Assembly (NCBI GenBank): GCA_016873935.1
Contig: VGVT01000019.1
Coordinates: forward strand, 1-47,742
Source: Betaproteobacteria bacterium
GTDB taxonomy: Bacteria; Pseudomonadota; Gammaproteobacteria; Burkholderiales; Thiobacillaceae
DNA: 47,742 bases
Reading direction: 5' to 3'
The notes beneath the pieces are model-generated. The model was not told the DNA's origin and made no database searches. It saw nothing but the letters and a program-made list of their open reading frames with translations. The translations under genes were made by a program, and so were the position numbers. Shown here piece by piece: positions 1-7,390 of this stretch; within the stretch, counting starts at the first letter, position 1; each line of letters begins with the position of its first letter.

Positions 1-390
1 TCAGGCTGGCCGCCTGACCGGCCGCGCGCGGATTCCACCGCTACGGGCTATCGCCCTCCGCGCCGTAATCCGCGCAATCACGCAACCCTTGCCAGCCACC
101 TTTTTGCACAACTTGACGCACACAACTTGAGCCAGCTTCGCCTTTGCCGCCTCACCATTACGAAGGTGCACCCCATGCCCTGAATACCAGGCCTCCACCA
201 GGTCGGACAGCCTCCGAGGATCCTTTCGAGCAGGAGCCCACTCCGGCACCTCCCGCACTTTGTTTTTCAGCCAGGCCTCGAACGCCAGGGCCTCCCCCTT
301 GGTGGGCAAGGTCTTCCGGAACCGCTTTCCACCTCGCCCACCAGGCTGAAGATCCACGAGCCAGCCGGCACTTGCCTTTTTGATTGCCAT
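1..390 (-). pseudogene. Truncated tyrosine recombinase (phage-type integrase), N-terminal part only
   Basis: The protein begins MAIKKASAGWLVDLQPGGRG and continues with the arm-binding N-terminal region seen in P2-like tyrosine integrases (KRFRKT, LSDLVEAWY, HGVHLRNGE). After about residue 80 the family resemblance stops, and a basic unrelated tail runs to a TGA at positions 1-3. The product is 129 residues, whereas such integrases are about 330; the catalytic domain with its R..HxxR..Y residues is absent. I infer that a deletion joined the N-terminal coding region to other sequence near position 150. Such a product could not catalyse recombination. It is next to the presumed left attachment site, where an integrase gene is expected. 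Confidence 0.7.
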
Positions 391-627
391 TCGTCTATCC
401 TGAAAGCGCTAGACTTCATTTGATTGCTCTCGCCTGCCTTTTCAGCCTGGCGAACAGCCTGAAAGGGCAGTTGCGAGAGCCTCCTTATCCGGCCTTTTCT
501 GGCCACCTCAGACCCCACCCAGCAAGACCCACCGGAAAGGGTGTTTTTTCCTTCGCGGGCGTAGTAGCACCGCGTGACAGTCTCATTCTGTAGACTATCT
601 CTGACACTTCCTTTACGATGGATGCTA

Positions 628-637
628 ATGTATACAT
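628..637. promoter_or_regulatory. Palindrome upstream of the antitoxin gene, candidate operator
   Basis: ATGTATACAT is a perfect 10-bp palindrome lying 25 bp before the antitoxin ATG. Ribbon-helix-helix antitoxins commonly bind short palindromes at their own promoter. That this is the operator is inference from position and symmetry only. Confidence 0.35.
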
Positions 638-662
638 GTCAATTTGTGAAGGAGGGGCCGCA

Positions 663-902
663 ATGTCCAATGTCCTCAACATGCGAATCTCGGAAGACAC
701 CAAGGATCAGCTGGAGCGTTTGTGCAAACTCACGAAACGGACGAAATCCTCCCTCGGAGCGGAAGCCATTGAGGAATTCATCGAGAGGAAGCTATGGCTG
801 TTGACCGCCCTGGAAGAGGGGATAGAAGACGCCAAGAAGGGAAACCTTGTGAAGCACGAAGCCATCCTCGATGAGTGGGAGGGCAAGGCGGGTGCTGCTT
901 AA
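663..902 (+). CDS. CopG/ParD-like ribbon-helix-helix antitoxin
   Basis: This 79-residue protein has an N-terminal strand (NVLNMRIS) followed by two helices (EDTKDQLERLCKLTKRTKSS and the region after it), the layout of ribbon-helix-helix DNA-binding antitoxins. The C-terminal tail (EAILDEWEG) is the part that usually wraps the toxin. I chose the ATG at 663 because a strong AGGAGG-type ribosome site (GAAGGAGG) lies just before it; an in-frame ATG at 618 has none. The gene overlaps the following ParE/RelE-type toxin by 11 nt, typical of type II toxin-antitoxin operons. Expected role: neutralise the toxin and repress the operon. Confidence 0.8.
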   Translation: MSNVLNMRISEDTKDQLERLCKLTKRTKSSLGAEAIEEFIERKLWLLTALEEGIEDAKKGNLVKHEAILDEWEGKAGAA

Positions 903-1179
903 TAAGCCCCTCTACTGGACGAAGAAAGCGCAGAAGGACCTGCGCAAGATCGAGGAGTACATCGCCCAGGACAAGCCTGCGGCCGCTGCTAAAATGATCT
1001 TCAAGATCGTCCAAGCAACCGAAGGAATACGGGCGTTTCCCTTGAGCTATGAGGCCGTGGACGTTCAAAGGCCCCAGTACAGGCAAATGATCAAAAAGCC
1101 CTTCGTAGTGCTTTACGAGGTGACGGACCGGGAGATAGTGATTCTCCGGGTGGTCCATACGTCGATGAGGTGGAAATGA
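892..1179 (+). CDS. ParE/RelE-family toxin
   Basis: This protein of about 95 residues reads WTKKAQKDLRKIEEYI near the start and ends ILRVVHTSMRW, the opening helix pair and final strand typical of the RelE/ParE toxin fold. I prefer the GTG at 892, preceded by GGGAGG about nine bases upstream; an ATG at 871 in the same frame has no ribosome site. The overlap with the antitoxin gene indicates translational coupling. ParE-like members poison DNA gyrase and RelE-like members cleave mRNA on the ribosome; the sequence alone does not decide which, although the DLRKIEEYI helix favours the ParE side. It sits in a mobile-element remnant, where such modules often act in maintenance. Confidence 0.78.
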   Translation: MLLNKPLYWTKKAQKDLRKIEEYIAQDKPAAAAKMIFKIVQATEGIRAFPLSYEAVDVQRPQYRQMIKKPFVVLYEVTDREIVILRVVHTSMRWK

Positions 1180-1442
1180 ATTTCAGCCCTGATCAGCGAT
1201 TCTTTGCCCTGCTTGCCCTCGGTGGCGGAAGAATCCAGACTTGGAAGTGGGTAACCGAGCTTGAAGCTCTCAGGAAGGCAAGAGGTTATTTTCCGGATCA
1301 CATTCCGGAAATCGCGCGCCTGGTGCTTCGTCCGGTAGGCCATCGAGGCGTTCTCCTCGATGGCTTCGTCGAGTTCCGCCGCACTGGCAAGCGCTGGCAA
1401 CGTATCAACCAGCCCGCGCCCGAAAACAAGGCAGCGGCTTAA
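1176..1442 (+). CDS. Hypothetical protein, third gene of the toxin-antitoxin operon
   Basis: This 88-residue protein starts at an ATG that overlaps the toxin stop codon (ATGA), with GAGG a few bases upstream, so it is translationally coupled to the toxin-antitoxin pair. A GTG at 1170 is an alternative start. The sequence opens with NFSPDQRFFALLALGGG, contains an aromatic patch (TWKWVTELEALRKARGYFPD) and ends in a basic region (RRTGKRWQRIN). I recognise no domain. It has no membrane segment or signal peptide. It could be a cargo gene of the element or a third partner of the toxin-antitoxin system; the four-base overlap is the only evidence for a link. Confidence 0.55.
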   Translation: MNFSPDQRFFALLALGGGRIQTWKWVTELEALRKARGYFPDHIPEIARLVLRPVGHRGVLLDGFVEFRRTGKRWQRINQPAPENKAAA

Positions 1443-1472
1443 CAGTTTCGCATGCGAAACACGGAGATCCTC

Positions 1473-1580
1473 ATGAGCTATTCCCAGTACCTCCTCATCA
1501 AGGCCGTCATGTTCTTTCTCAACCCGCTTGCCCGTGTCGAGTATGACCGTCGCGAGCGCATCACCTGGGTGACTGAATGA
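1473..1580 (+). CDS. Possible 35-residue membrane peptide
   Basis: A short frame reads MSYSQYLLIKAVMFFLNPLA and then a charged tail. It has a GGAG ribosome site six bases before the ATG and follows the previous gene by 30 bp on the same strand. The first 20 residues could form one membrane helix. Small membrane peptides of this kind occur in phages and in toxin systems, but I cannot assign this one, and its short length makes chance occurrence possible. Confidence 0.3.
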   Translation: MSYSQYLLIKAVMFFLNPLARVEYDRRERITWVTE

Positions 1581-2123
1581 AGGACGCGCGTACACGTCCA
1601 CCTGGTGGCATTCCAGCCGGCCGGAGGCCGTAACGCGCGAGGCACGAGCGCGGCTAGGCCCCGAGCCGGCCAGGAGATCCCACATAGACTATGACGTCTA
1701 TGCAGGTCTGGCCCTGTAAGCCGATCGAAGCCGCCCTGTTGGATGTGGCTCCCCCACCAGGGCAACCCCCCCTCTTTTGCAAAACCCATCCGCAACCGTC
1801 GCAACTCGGCACCCTGGAACGAGCCGGACGCCGGCGCCGGCGTCCGTGTCGAGGGGACCACTGCCCTATCGCCCCAGTCGCGTCTTCACCAGTCGCTAGC
1901 CGTGCGAATGCACGGGCCCAGCCCCGCGGTTGTTTTCAGCTCGTGCCGCTGCACAAAAAGAGGTGTGACCGTGGACAGCTTGCAGAGCCCGCCGCGAAGA
2001 GCTCGCCCCGCAGTCAACAGACTGTCAACCGCGAAGACAAATGACGGCTACTCAATGGCAGACAACCATCCGTAACCCACTGTAAAGAAAGACAATGATG
2101 CACAACAAAGGCATCAATCGACT
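1581..2123. other. Non-coding stretch of the element remnant
   Basis: I see no convincing gene here; the open frames present have no ribosome site and a biased, repetitive composition. Two clear inverted repeats are present: CATAGAC/GTCTATG at 1683-1702 with a 6-base loop, and a perfect 20-bp palindrome at 1826-1845. The remainder, including the AT-richer 2030-2123 segment before the tRNA fragment, shows nothing I can name. Confidence 0.5.
1826..1845. repeat. Perfect 20-bp palindrome
   Basis: GGACGCCGGCGCCGGCGTCC reads the same on both strands and would form a GC-only hairpin or cruciform. It lies in non-coding sequence of the element remnant. Possible roles are a replication, packaging or transcription-stop hairpin; nothing nearby decides between them. 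Confidence 0.6.
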
Positions 2124-2179
2124 GACTTAAAATCCCTCGGCCTTTGGCCATGCGGGTTCGATTCCCGCTCCGGGCACCA
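2124..2179 (+). other. 3' fragment of tRNA-Leu(UAA): attachment-site duplicate
   Basis: From GACTTAAAATCCC onward the sequence matches the anticodon loop (TTAA), variable arm, T-arm (GGGTTCGATTCCC) and 3' acceptor strand of a leucine tRNA, ending in an encoded CCA. The 5' half (acceptor GCCCGG strand and D-arm) is absent, and sequence upstream of 2124 is unrelated. Integrases that target tRNA genes recombine in the anticodon loop or 3' end and leave exactly such a fragment at the far end of the element. It should not be functional as a tRNA. The intact tRNA-Leu gene is expected to the left, outside the window. Confidence 0.82.
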
Positions 2180-2300
2180 GCATAAACAGGCAATTACACA
2201 CCAACCGCCACCAGACATACCCGCAATGATCAAGGACACGACAAGTACTGATCATCCGCGTAATTCACACCTCAATTTGCTGGAAAGAATACCAGCAGAT

Positions 2301-2498
2301 TCATCCCGCGCGCTCCCCGCGCGGCAACATGTCAAGCAAGCGGGCGACCAGCAGGTCGATGCCGTGGCGGGCTAGATCGATGGGCCAGAACAGTCCGGCG
2401 AACAGGGCATCCAGGGGGCGCGCGCCCTGGGTGGCGCGCAAGCCCGCGAGGGCGAGGCCGAGCGAGAGGTAGAAGAACAAGGTAAGGCTTGCGTGCAT
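2301..2498 (-). CDS. Small hydrophobic protein, hypothetical
   Basis: This 65-residue protein starts MHASLTLFFYLSLGLALAGL, one probable membrane helix. It continues with a second moderately hydrophobic stretch (LDALFAGLFWPIDLARHGIDLL) and ends in a short basic tail. GGAG lies six to seven bases before the ATG. It stands alone between the tRNA fragment and the divergent WYL regulator gene, outside the element boundary. I recognise no family. An overlapping frame on the same strand (2332-2526) looks like a shadow. Confidence 0.5.
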   Translation of the reverse strand: MHASLTLFFYLSLGLALAGLRATQGARPLDALFAGLFWPIDLARHGIDLLVARLLDMLPRGERAG

Positions 2499-2601
2499 GG
2501 CGGGCTCCGTGCGGTGGCGACGGCACCCAGGCTAGAACCTGTGGGGCTCACCAGATGAGCCTGGCTCGCCTACAATGCGGCAAACCTCTATGGGGATCGG
2601 C

Positions 2602-3576
2602 ATGGACCGCACGGAACGCTTCCACATCATCGACAGCCTGCTTGCCGGCCCCGGCGTGGTGACTTTCCAGCGCATGCTCGAGCGCCTGGAAGTGTCCCGC
2701 GCCACCCTCAAGCGCGACCTCGAATACCTGCGCAACCGGCTCAACGCCCCCATCGTCTGGGATCGGGATATGGGCGGCTACCGCTACGAGAAGCAGGAAC
2801 GGGTGGGCGGTCAGTTCGAGCTGCCGGGCCTGTGGTTCTCCGCCGAGGAAATCCATGCCCTGCTCACCATGCAGCACCTGCTCGCCAACCTCGATGCGGG
2901 CGGCCTCCTGGGGCCGCACATCCAGCCGCTGATGGCGCGCATCACCGGCCTGCTCGGCAGCGGCCGTCATCCGGCGGAGGAGGTACGCAAGCGCATCCGG
3001 CTGATCCCCCTCGCCGCGCGCCAGGTCTCCCTGGAGCATTTCGCCGCCCTCGGCTCCGCGCTGCTGCGGCGCAAGCGGCTGTACATCCGCTATTACGCCA
3101 AGTCCGGGGACGCGACCAGCGAGCGGGAAGTCTCGCCGCAGCGCCTCGTGCACTATCGCGAGAACTGGTACCTGGACGCCTGGTGCCACCTGCGCGAGGG
3201 GCTGCGCAGCTTCGCGGTGGATGGAGTGCGGCGCGCGGAAATCCTGGAAAGCCACGCGCGCGACGTGCCGGAGAAGACCCTGGACGCGGTGCTGGGCTCG
3301 GGCTACGGCATCTTCTCGGGGCGCAAGCTGAGCTGGGCCAGGTTGCGCTTCGGACCCGAGCGTTCGCGCTGGGTGGCTCTGGAGCATTGGCATCCGAAGC
3401 AGCGCGGCAAACTCGGTCGAGACGGCTGTTACCTGCTGGAGATTCCTTATGCCGACGACCGCGAACTGGTGATGGACATCCTGCGCCACGTGCCCGAGGT
3501 GGAGGTACTGGCACCCGCGGCCTTGCGCGAGACCGTACTCGCCAAGCTGCGGCAAGGCCTGGCGCGCATGGCCTGA
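2602..3576 (+). CDS. WYL-domain transcriptional regulator
   Basis: The N-terminus (MDRTERFHIIDSLLAG, then VSRATLKRDLEYLRNRLNAPI) is a DeoR-like helix-turn-helix. The middle holds the WYL domain, whose name-giving motif is visible in RENWYLDAWCHLREGLRSF with the usual following VDGVRRAEIL. The C-terminal part corresponds to the WCX extension. WYL proteins bind DNA and sense nucleic-acid or small ligands; several control DNA-damage or phage-defence genes, others metabolism. I prefer the ATG at 2602 because family members begin MDRTERF; ATGs at 2575 and 2590 are in frame upstream. No defence gene is adjacent, so the target is unknown. Confidence 0.85.
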   Translation: MDRTERFHIIDSLLAGPGVVTFQRMLERLEVSRATLKRDLEYLRNRLNAPIVWDRDMGGYRYEKQERVGGQFELPGLWFSAEEIHALLTMQHLLANLDAGGLLGPHIQPLMARITGLLGSGRHPAEEVRKRIRLIPLAARQVSLEHFAALGSALLRRKRLYIRYYAKSGDATSEREVSPQRLVHYRENWYLDAWCHLREGLRSFAVDGVRRAEILESHARDVPEKTLDAVLGSGYGIFSGRKLSWARLRFGPERSRWVALEHWHPKQRGKLGRDGCYLLEIPYADDRELVMDILRHVPEVEVLAPAALRETVLAKLRQGLARMA

Positions 3577-3700
3577 AGGCAGGTGGCCGCCCGCCGAAGC
3601 TGTGCAGGCGCTTGGCACCCCATCATCGCCTTTCCCTGCACACAAGCGACGTCGAGGTTTGCCAGATGAGGACATGCGAGAATGCGCGCGCGAGCCCGCC

Positions 3701-4084
3701 ATGCACCCAGCCAAAACCTGTCCGTTCTGCCTTCTCGACCCCGCCCGCATCCTCGCGGAAGATGCTCTCGTCGTCGTCTACAAGGACGGCTTCCCGGTCT
3801 CGCCGGGGCATACGGTGATCCTGCCCCGCCGCCACTTCGCCACGCTGTTCGAAGCCACGCCGGAGGAGCAGTCCGCGCTGCTCGCCGCGCTGGGTCGCGC
3901 CAAGGCCCTGCTGGACGCGAGCCACCGGCCGGACGGCTACAACATCGGCATCAACCACGGCCGCGCCGGCGGACAGAGCGTGCCGCATCTGCACATCCAC
4001 CTGATTCCCCGCTACCTGGGGGACAAGGAAGACCCGCGCGGCGGTGTGCGCTGGGTGCTGCCGGACAAGGCCCGCTACTGGTAG
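3701..4084 (+). CDS. HIT-family nucleotide-binding hydrolase
   Basis: The protein carries the histidine-triad motif HLHIHLIPR, in which the third histidine is the expected nucleophile, and the family's usual GYNIGINHGRAGGQSVPH segment just before it. The N-terminal CPFC is common in HIT proteins of the Hint/Fhit type that bind zinc. HIT enzymes split nucleoside phosphoramidates or dinucleoside polyphosphates. I chose the ATG at 3701 (MHPAKTCPFC), giving 127 residues, the usual size; longer starts at 3602 and 3674 add a non-homologous leader. It follows the WYL regulator on the same strand by 124 bp. Substrate is unknown. Confidence 0.85.
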   Translation: MHPAKTCPFCLLDPARILAEDALVVVYKDGFPVSPGHTVILPRRHFATLFEATPEEQSALLAALGRAKALLDASHRPDGYNIGINHGRAGGQSVPHLHIHLIPRYLGDKEDPRGGVRWVLPDKARYW

Positions 4085-4108
4085 CGGACCACGCCGTGCC
4101 GCGTCGGA

Positions 4109-5719
4109 TCAGCGGCCGAGCTTGAAGCGGCTGACCAGCTCGTTCATTTCCCTCGCCAGAGTCAGCAGCTCCTCGCTCACACCGCGCGTTTCCACGGCCT
4201 CGCTGGCGGTGCGTGCGGCGACCTGACTGATGTTGTGCACACGGCCACCGACGCTCTCGGTCAGCTCGCCCTGAGTACGCACGGCCTGGGTCATCTGGCC
4301 ATTCAGGGCGCGGATGTCGGAGACCCGCGCGACGATCTGGTCGAGGCCGCCCACCGCCTCTTCCAGCTTGTGGCTGTGACGCGCGGCGGTGTCGCGCGCG
4401 CCGTTCATCACCTGCACGGCGCGATGCGCTTCCTGCCGCAGCTGGGCGACGATGCCCTCGATGTTCTGCGTGGACTGGTGCGAGAGGTTGGCCAGCTTGC
4501 GTACCTCGTCTGCAACCACCGCGAAGCCGCGTCCCATCTCGCCCGCCCGCGCAGCCTCGATGGCCGCGTTGAGGGCGAGCAGGTTGGTCTGCTCGGCGAT
4601 GCCCTTGATCACGTCGAGCACGTTGCCGACGTCCTGGCTGCGTTGATCGAGTTCCTCGATCACTCCTGCCGCCTGCGTAATCTCCTCCGCCAGGGAGAGG
4701 ATGCCGGAGATCGCCTCGCGGGTGGTCTGCGTGCTTTGCACCGCCTCCCGCTCGGCCTCGATCGAGGTTTCCGCCGTCCGCGTCGCGCTGCCGCCCGCAT
4801 TGCCGGCGATGGCGCGCAGATCGTCCAGGGCGCGGGAGGTGGCTTCACTTTCGCGTAATTGGTTCTCCGCAGCCTCCGCGGTCAGTTCGGAAACGCTCGC
4901 CACCCGTTCGGCGGCGGTGTTCAGACGCTGGGTGGTATCCGCCACCCGGCCCAGGCTGCCGCTGAATTTCTCCAACATGCCGTTGATGGCCTGGGCCAGC
5001 GCCCCCACCTCGTCCTTGCGATTGCAGTGCAGGCGGCGACCCAGGTCGGAGTCGCGTTCGATCTCGTGCATGGCGCCGCGCATGCCCAGCAGGGGAAGCA
5101 CGATGATGCGGCGCAGGAGGCCGATCACCAGAGCGATGCCGACGATGGACAGCAACAGGTTGAGACCCGCGACCAGGCCCAGATTCCGCCTGAACTCCCG
5201 ATCCAGCTCTTCGAGCGAATAGGTCACCCGTACCGCACCCAGCACCGTGCCTTCGGCGAACTGGTGGCAACCCAGGCAGTTGGTGCCCAGGTAGTTGGCG
5301 CTGGCGGTGATCGGCTTGACGAAGGTGACATGGCGGCCCTTCTCGTTCTCGCCCGCTTCTGTCACGGTTTCGCCATTCACCCCGCGTTCCTCCAGGGCAT
5401 CGCGCGGGGCGGCGGCATGCGTGCTGACACCGGCCAGCTTGCCGGGTGCGTGGGCGATGTGGACGTCGAGCACGCCGGGCATCGCCAGGAATTTCTTGAG
5501 CAGGTTGTCACGCTGGTCCATGGTGCCGGTCAGCATCATGGTGTTGACGCCGTCGAAATACGACTGCGCCAGATCGCGCGCCTTCTCCATCCCCACCTCC
5601 ACCGCCAGCTCTCTTTCGTTGCGGGCGGTGAGCAGGGTCGAGGCGGCCAGGGTGGCGACAAAGATCAGGGTGATGGCGACGACGATCTTCGCCTGTACCG
5701 ACAAAGCACCGTTGGACAT
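4109..5719 (-). CDS. Methyl-accepting chemotaxis protein with periplasmic haem-c motif
   Basis: A 536-residue receptor: transmembrane helix about 11-31, periplasmic domain about 32-180, second helix about 181-202, HAMP region about 203-255, then a long cytoplasmic coiled coil. The conserved tip ([19 protein letters not shown]) binds CheA/CheW. The periplasmic domain contains Cys148-Leu-Gly-Cys151-His152, a c-type haem attachment motif. Haem-c chemoreceptors are known in Geobacter-like bacteria and are thought to sense redox potential or gases; that role here is inference. The ATG at 5719 places the first helix correctly; an upstream start at 5788 would lie inside the promoter transcript leader. 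A sigma-28 promoter stands about 70 bp upstream, so it is expressed with the flagellar regulon. Confidence 0.9.
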   Translation of the reverse strand: MSNGALSVQAKIVVAITLIFVATLAASTLLTARNERELAVEVGMEKARDLAQSYFDGVNTMMLTGTMDQRDNLLKKFLAMPGVLDVHIAHAPGKLAGVSTHAAAPRDALEERGVNGETVTEAGENEKGRHVTFVKPITASANYLGTNCLGCHQFAEGTVLGAVRVTYSLEELDREFRRNLGLVAGLNLLLSIVGIALVIGLLRRIIVLPLLGMRGAMHEIERDSDLGRRLHCNRKDEVGALAQAINGMLEKFSGSLGRVADTTQRLNTAAERVASVSELTAEAAENQLRESEATSRALDDLRAIAGNAGGSATRTAETSIEAEREAVQSTQTTREAISGILSLAEEITQAAGVIEELDQRSQDVGNVLDVIKGIAEQTNLLALNAAIEAARAGEMGRGFAVVADEVRKLANLSHQSTQNIEGIVAQLRQEAHRAVQVMNGARDTAARHSHKLEEAVGGLDQIVARVSDIRALNGQMTQAVRTQGELTESVGGRVHNISQVAARTASEAVETRGVSEELLTLAREMNELVSRFKLGR

Positions 5720-5789
5720 GAAGCCGCTCACAAAAAGTTGAGGGATCCGCCGACCACTCCGGAAGTGGCGTGGCGCCGGACACCTCAAA

Positions 5790-5816
5790 TTATCGGCGCG
5801 GACAATCAGAACTTTA
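5790..5816 (-). promoter_or_regulatory. Sigma-28 (FliA) promoter of the chemoreceptor gene
   Basis: On the minus strand the sequence reads TAAAGTTC, 11 bases, GCCGATAA. The E. coli FliA consensus is TAAAGTTT-N11-GCCGATAA, so 15 of 16 bases and the spacing match. It points at the chemoreceptor gene, whose ATG follows about 70 bp downstream. This ties the receptor to motility gene control. Confidence 0.9.
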
Positions 5817-5830
5817 GTACTAGTGTACTA
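5815..5830. repeat. Inverted repeat abutting the FliA promoter -35
   Basis: TAGTAC and GTACTA are separated by TAGT; the left arm overlaps the last two bases of the -35 element at 5809-5816. It could be an operator or a chance AT-rich palindrome. Confidence 0.35.
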
Positions 5831-5927
5831 GGTGGGCTCCTGATGCTCCTCGGTCACCATACAGTGCCGCCGAAGCGACCTCGGGCGGCATGCGAGGAGA
5901 CTCGCGCAACAGCGGCGCGCGCAGAGC

Positions 5928-7373
5928 CTACTGCAAGGTCATCTGCATCGCGTAGACGCAGAGGGTGATCAGCGGCTGCGGCAGGATGCCCAGGACCAGG
6001 ACGGCGACGCCGTTGGCGGAAAGCAGGGCCTGGATGTCTGAGGCGGGCGTCAGGGCGGGGGCGTCCGCCTTGGGCGCGTCGAAGTACAGGATCTTCACCA
6101 CGCGCAGGTAGTAGAAGGCGCCAATGAGCGAGAACAGTACCGCCACCACCGCCAGCCAGAGGAATCCGGCGCCCACCAGGGCCTGCAGGACGGAGAGCTT
6201 GGCGTAGAAACCGACGAAGGGCGGAATGCCGGCCATGGAGAACATGAGGATGGCCATCAGGGCCGCCAGCCAGGGGTGGCGGCTGTTGAGGCCCTTGAAG
6301 TCGTCCAGGTGCTCGGCTTCCAGGCCGCTTTGCGACAGGTAGACCACCAGGCCGAAGCTGCCCAGGCTCATCAGCACATAGGCGATGGCGTAGAACATCG
6401 CCGCCGAGTAGCCGGCGAAGGTGCCCGACAGGATGCCCAGCAGCAGGAAGCCCATGTGCGAGATGGTGGAGTAGGCCAGCATGCGCTTGATGTTGGTCTG
6501 CATGATGGCGGCCAGGTTGCCGACGGCCAGGGAAAGCACCGCCATGATCGCCAGCATCCCCTGCCAGTCGCCGACGGCAGGGTGCAGGCCGTCGACCAGC
6601 AGGCGCATGGCGAAGGCGAAGGCGGCCAGCTTGGGTGCCGTACTGATGAACAGGGTGACGGCGCTGGGCGCGCCCTGATAGATGTCCGGCACCCACATGT
6701 GGAAGGGCGCAACGCCCAGCTTGAAGCCCAGGCCCGCCACCACGAAGACCACGCCGAAAGCGAGGATGACCTTGTCGCTCACGCCGGCGTTCAGGGTGGC
6801 CGCCATCTCCGGCAGGGAAAGGGTTCCGGTGAGGCCGTAGAGCATCGACATGCCGTACAGCAGCAGACCGGAAGCGAGGGCGCCCAGCACGAAATACTTC
6901 ATCGCCGCCTCGGTGGCCTGCCTGGAGTCGCGCCGCAGGGCGACCATCGCGTAGAGAGACAGCGACAGCAGTTCGAGGCCGACGTAGAGCACCAGGAAAT
7001 GATTGGCGGAGATCATCACCATCATGCCCAGCACCGCGAACAGCGACAGCACGAAGTACTCGCCGCGGAACAGGCCGCGCTCGGCCAGATAGTTGCGCGA
7101 GTAGACCACGGCGGTCATCGCCGCCAGGTAGGACATGAGCTTGAGCACGTCGCTCATGGCGTCGTCGACGAACTGGCCGCCGAAGGTGGTCTGCACCTGC
7201 GGCACGCTGGTGAACACGGTGATGAGGGCGGCGCCGAGCAGGGTCAGCAGGGTGAGCAGATAGCCGAGCGGGCGCGACTTCACCAGTACGTCGAGGAGCA
7301 GGATGAGGCAGGCCATGCCGAGTACGAAGATCTCGGGCAGCGCCGGCAGAAGATCGGGGGGGGTGAAGTTCAT
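5928..7373 (-). CDS. nuoN: NADH-quinone oxidoreductase subunit N
   Basis: This is an antiporter-like membrane subunit of complex I (481 residues, about 14 helices). It shows the family hallmarks of a buried Lys/Glu chain: [13 protein letters not shown] with the conserved Glu, and the discontinuous-helix region [20 protein letters not shown]. The segment [16 protein letters not shown] is the NuoL/M/N signature. It is the last gene of the nuo operon, 17 bp after nuoM. It works in the cytoplasmic membrane in proton translocation coupled to NADH oxidation. Confidence 0.97.
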   Translation of the reverse strand: MNFTPPDLLPALPEIFVLGMACLILLLDVLVKSRPLGYLLTLLTLLGAALITVFTSVPQVQTTFGGQFVDDAMSDVLKLMSYLAAMTAVVYSRNYLAERGLFRGEYFVLSLFAVLGMMVMISANHFLVLYVGLELLSLSLYAMVALRRDSRQATEAAMKYFVLGALASGLLLYGMSMLYGLTGTLSLPEMAATLNAGVSDKVILAFGVVFVVAGLGFKLGVAPFHMWVPDIYQGAPSAVTLFISTAPKLAAFAFAMRLLVDGLHPAVGDWQGMLAIMAVLSLAVGNLAAIMQTNIKRMLAYSTISHMGFLLLGILSGTFAGYSAAMFYAIAYVLMSLGSFGLVVYLSQSGLEAEHLDDFKGLNSRHPWLAALMAILMFSMAGIPPFVGFYAKLSVLQALVGAGFLWLAVVAVLFSLIGAFYYLRVVKILYFDAPKADAPALTPASDIQALLSANGVAVLVLGILPQPLITLCVYAMQMTLQ

Positions 7374-7390
7374 CTCGCTCGATATGCCTG

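Larger units (their letters stand above)
1..2179. mobile_element. Remnant of an integrated genetic element, right-hand part
   Basis: This stretch is bounded on the right by a 3' tRNA-Leu(UAA) fragment and contains a P2-type integrase stump, a toxin-antitoxin pair and small unrecognised genes. Its base composition looks less GC-rich than the rest of the window around 600-1450. The layout fits an element that integrated into the 3' end of a tRNA-Leu gene: the intact tRNA would lie to the left of the window with the integrase beside it, and the 56-bp tRNA fragment would be the distal attachment site. No phage structural genes are seen, so it is either small or largely deleted. The left boundary is outside the window. 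Confidence 0.5.

Noticed and set aside
1691-2075. Two overlapping plus-strand frames that might encode small proteins
   Set aside because: Composition is Pro/Arg/Ser-rich, no ribosome site precedes them, and they overlap palindromic non-coding sequence.
2124-2179. A functional tRNA-Leu(UAA) gene
   Set aside because: The 5' acceptor strand and D-arm are missing, so the cloverleaf cannot form.
5865-5890. Terminator hairpin after nuoN (TGCCGCC/GGCGGCA)
   Set aside because: The stem has a long loop and no T-run on the nuo strand; I could not support termination there.
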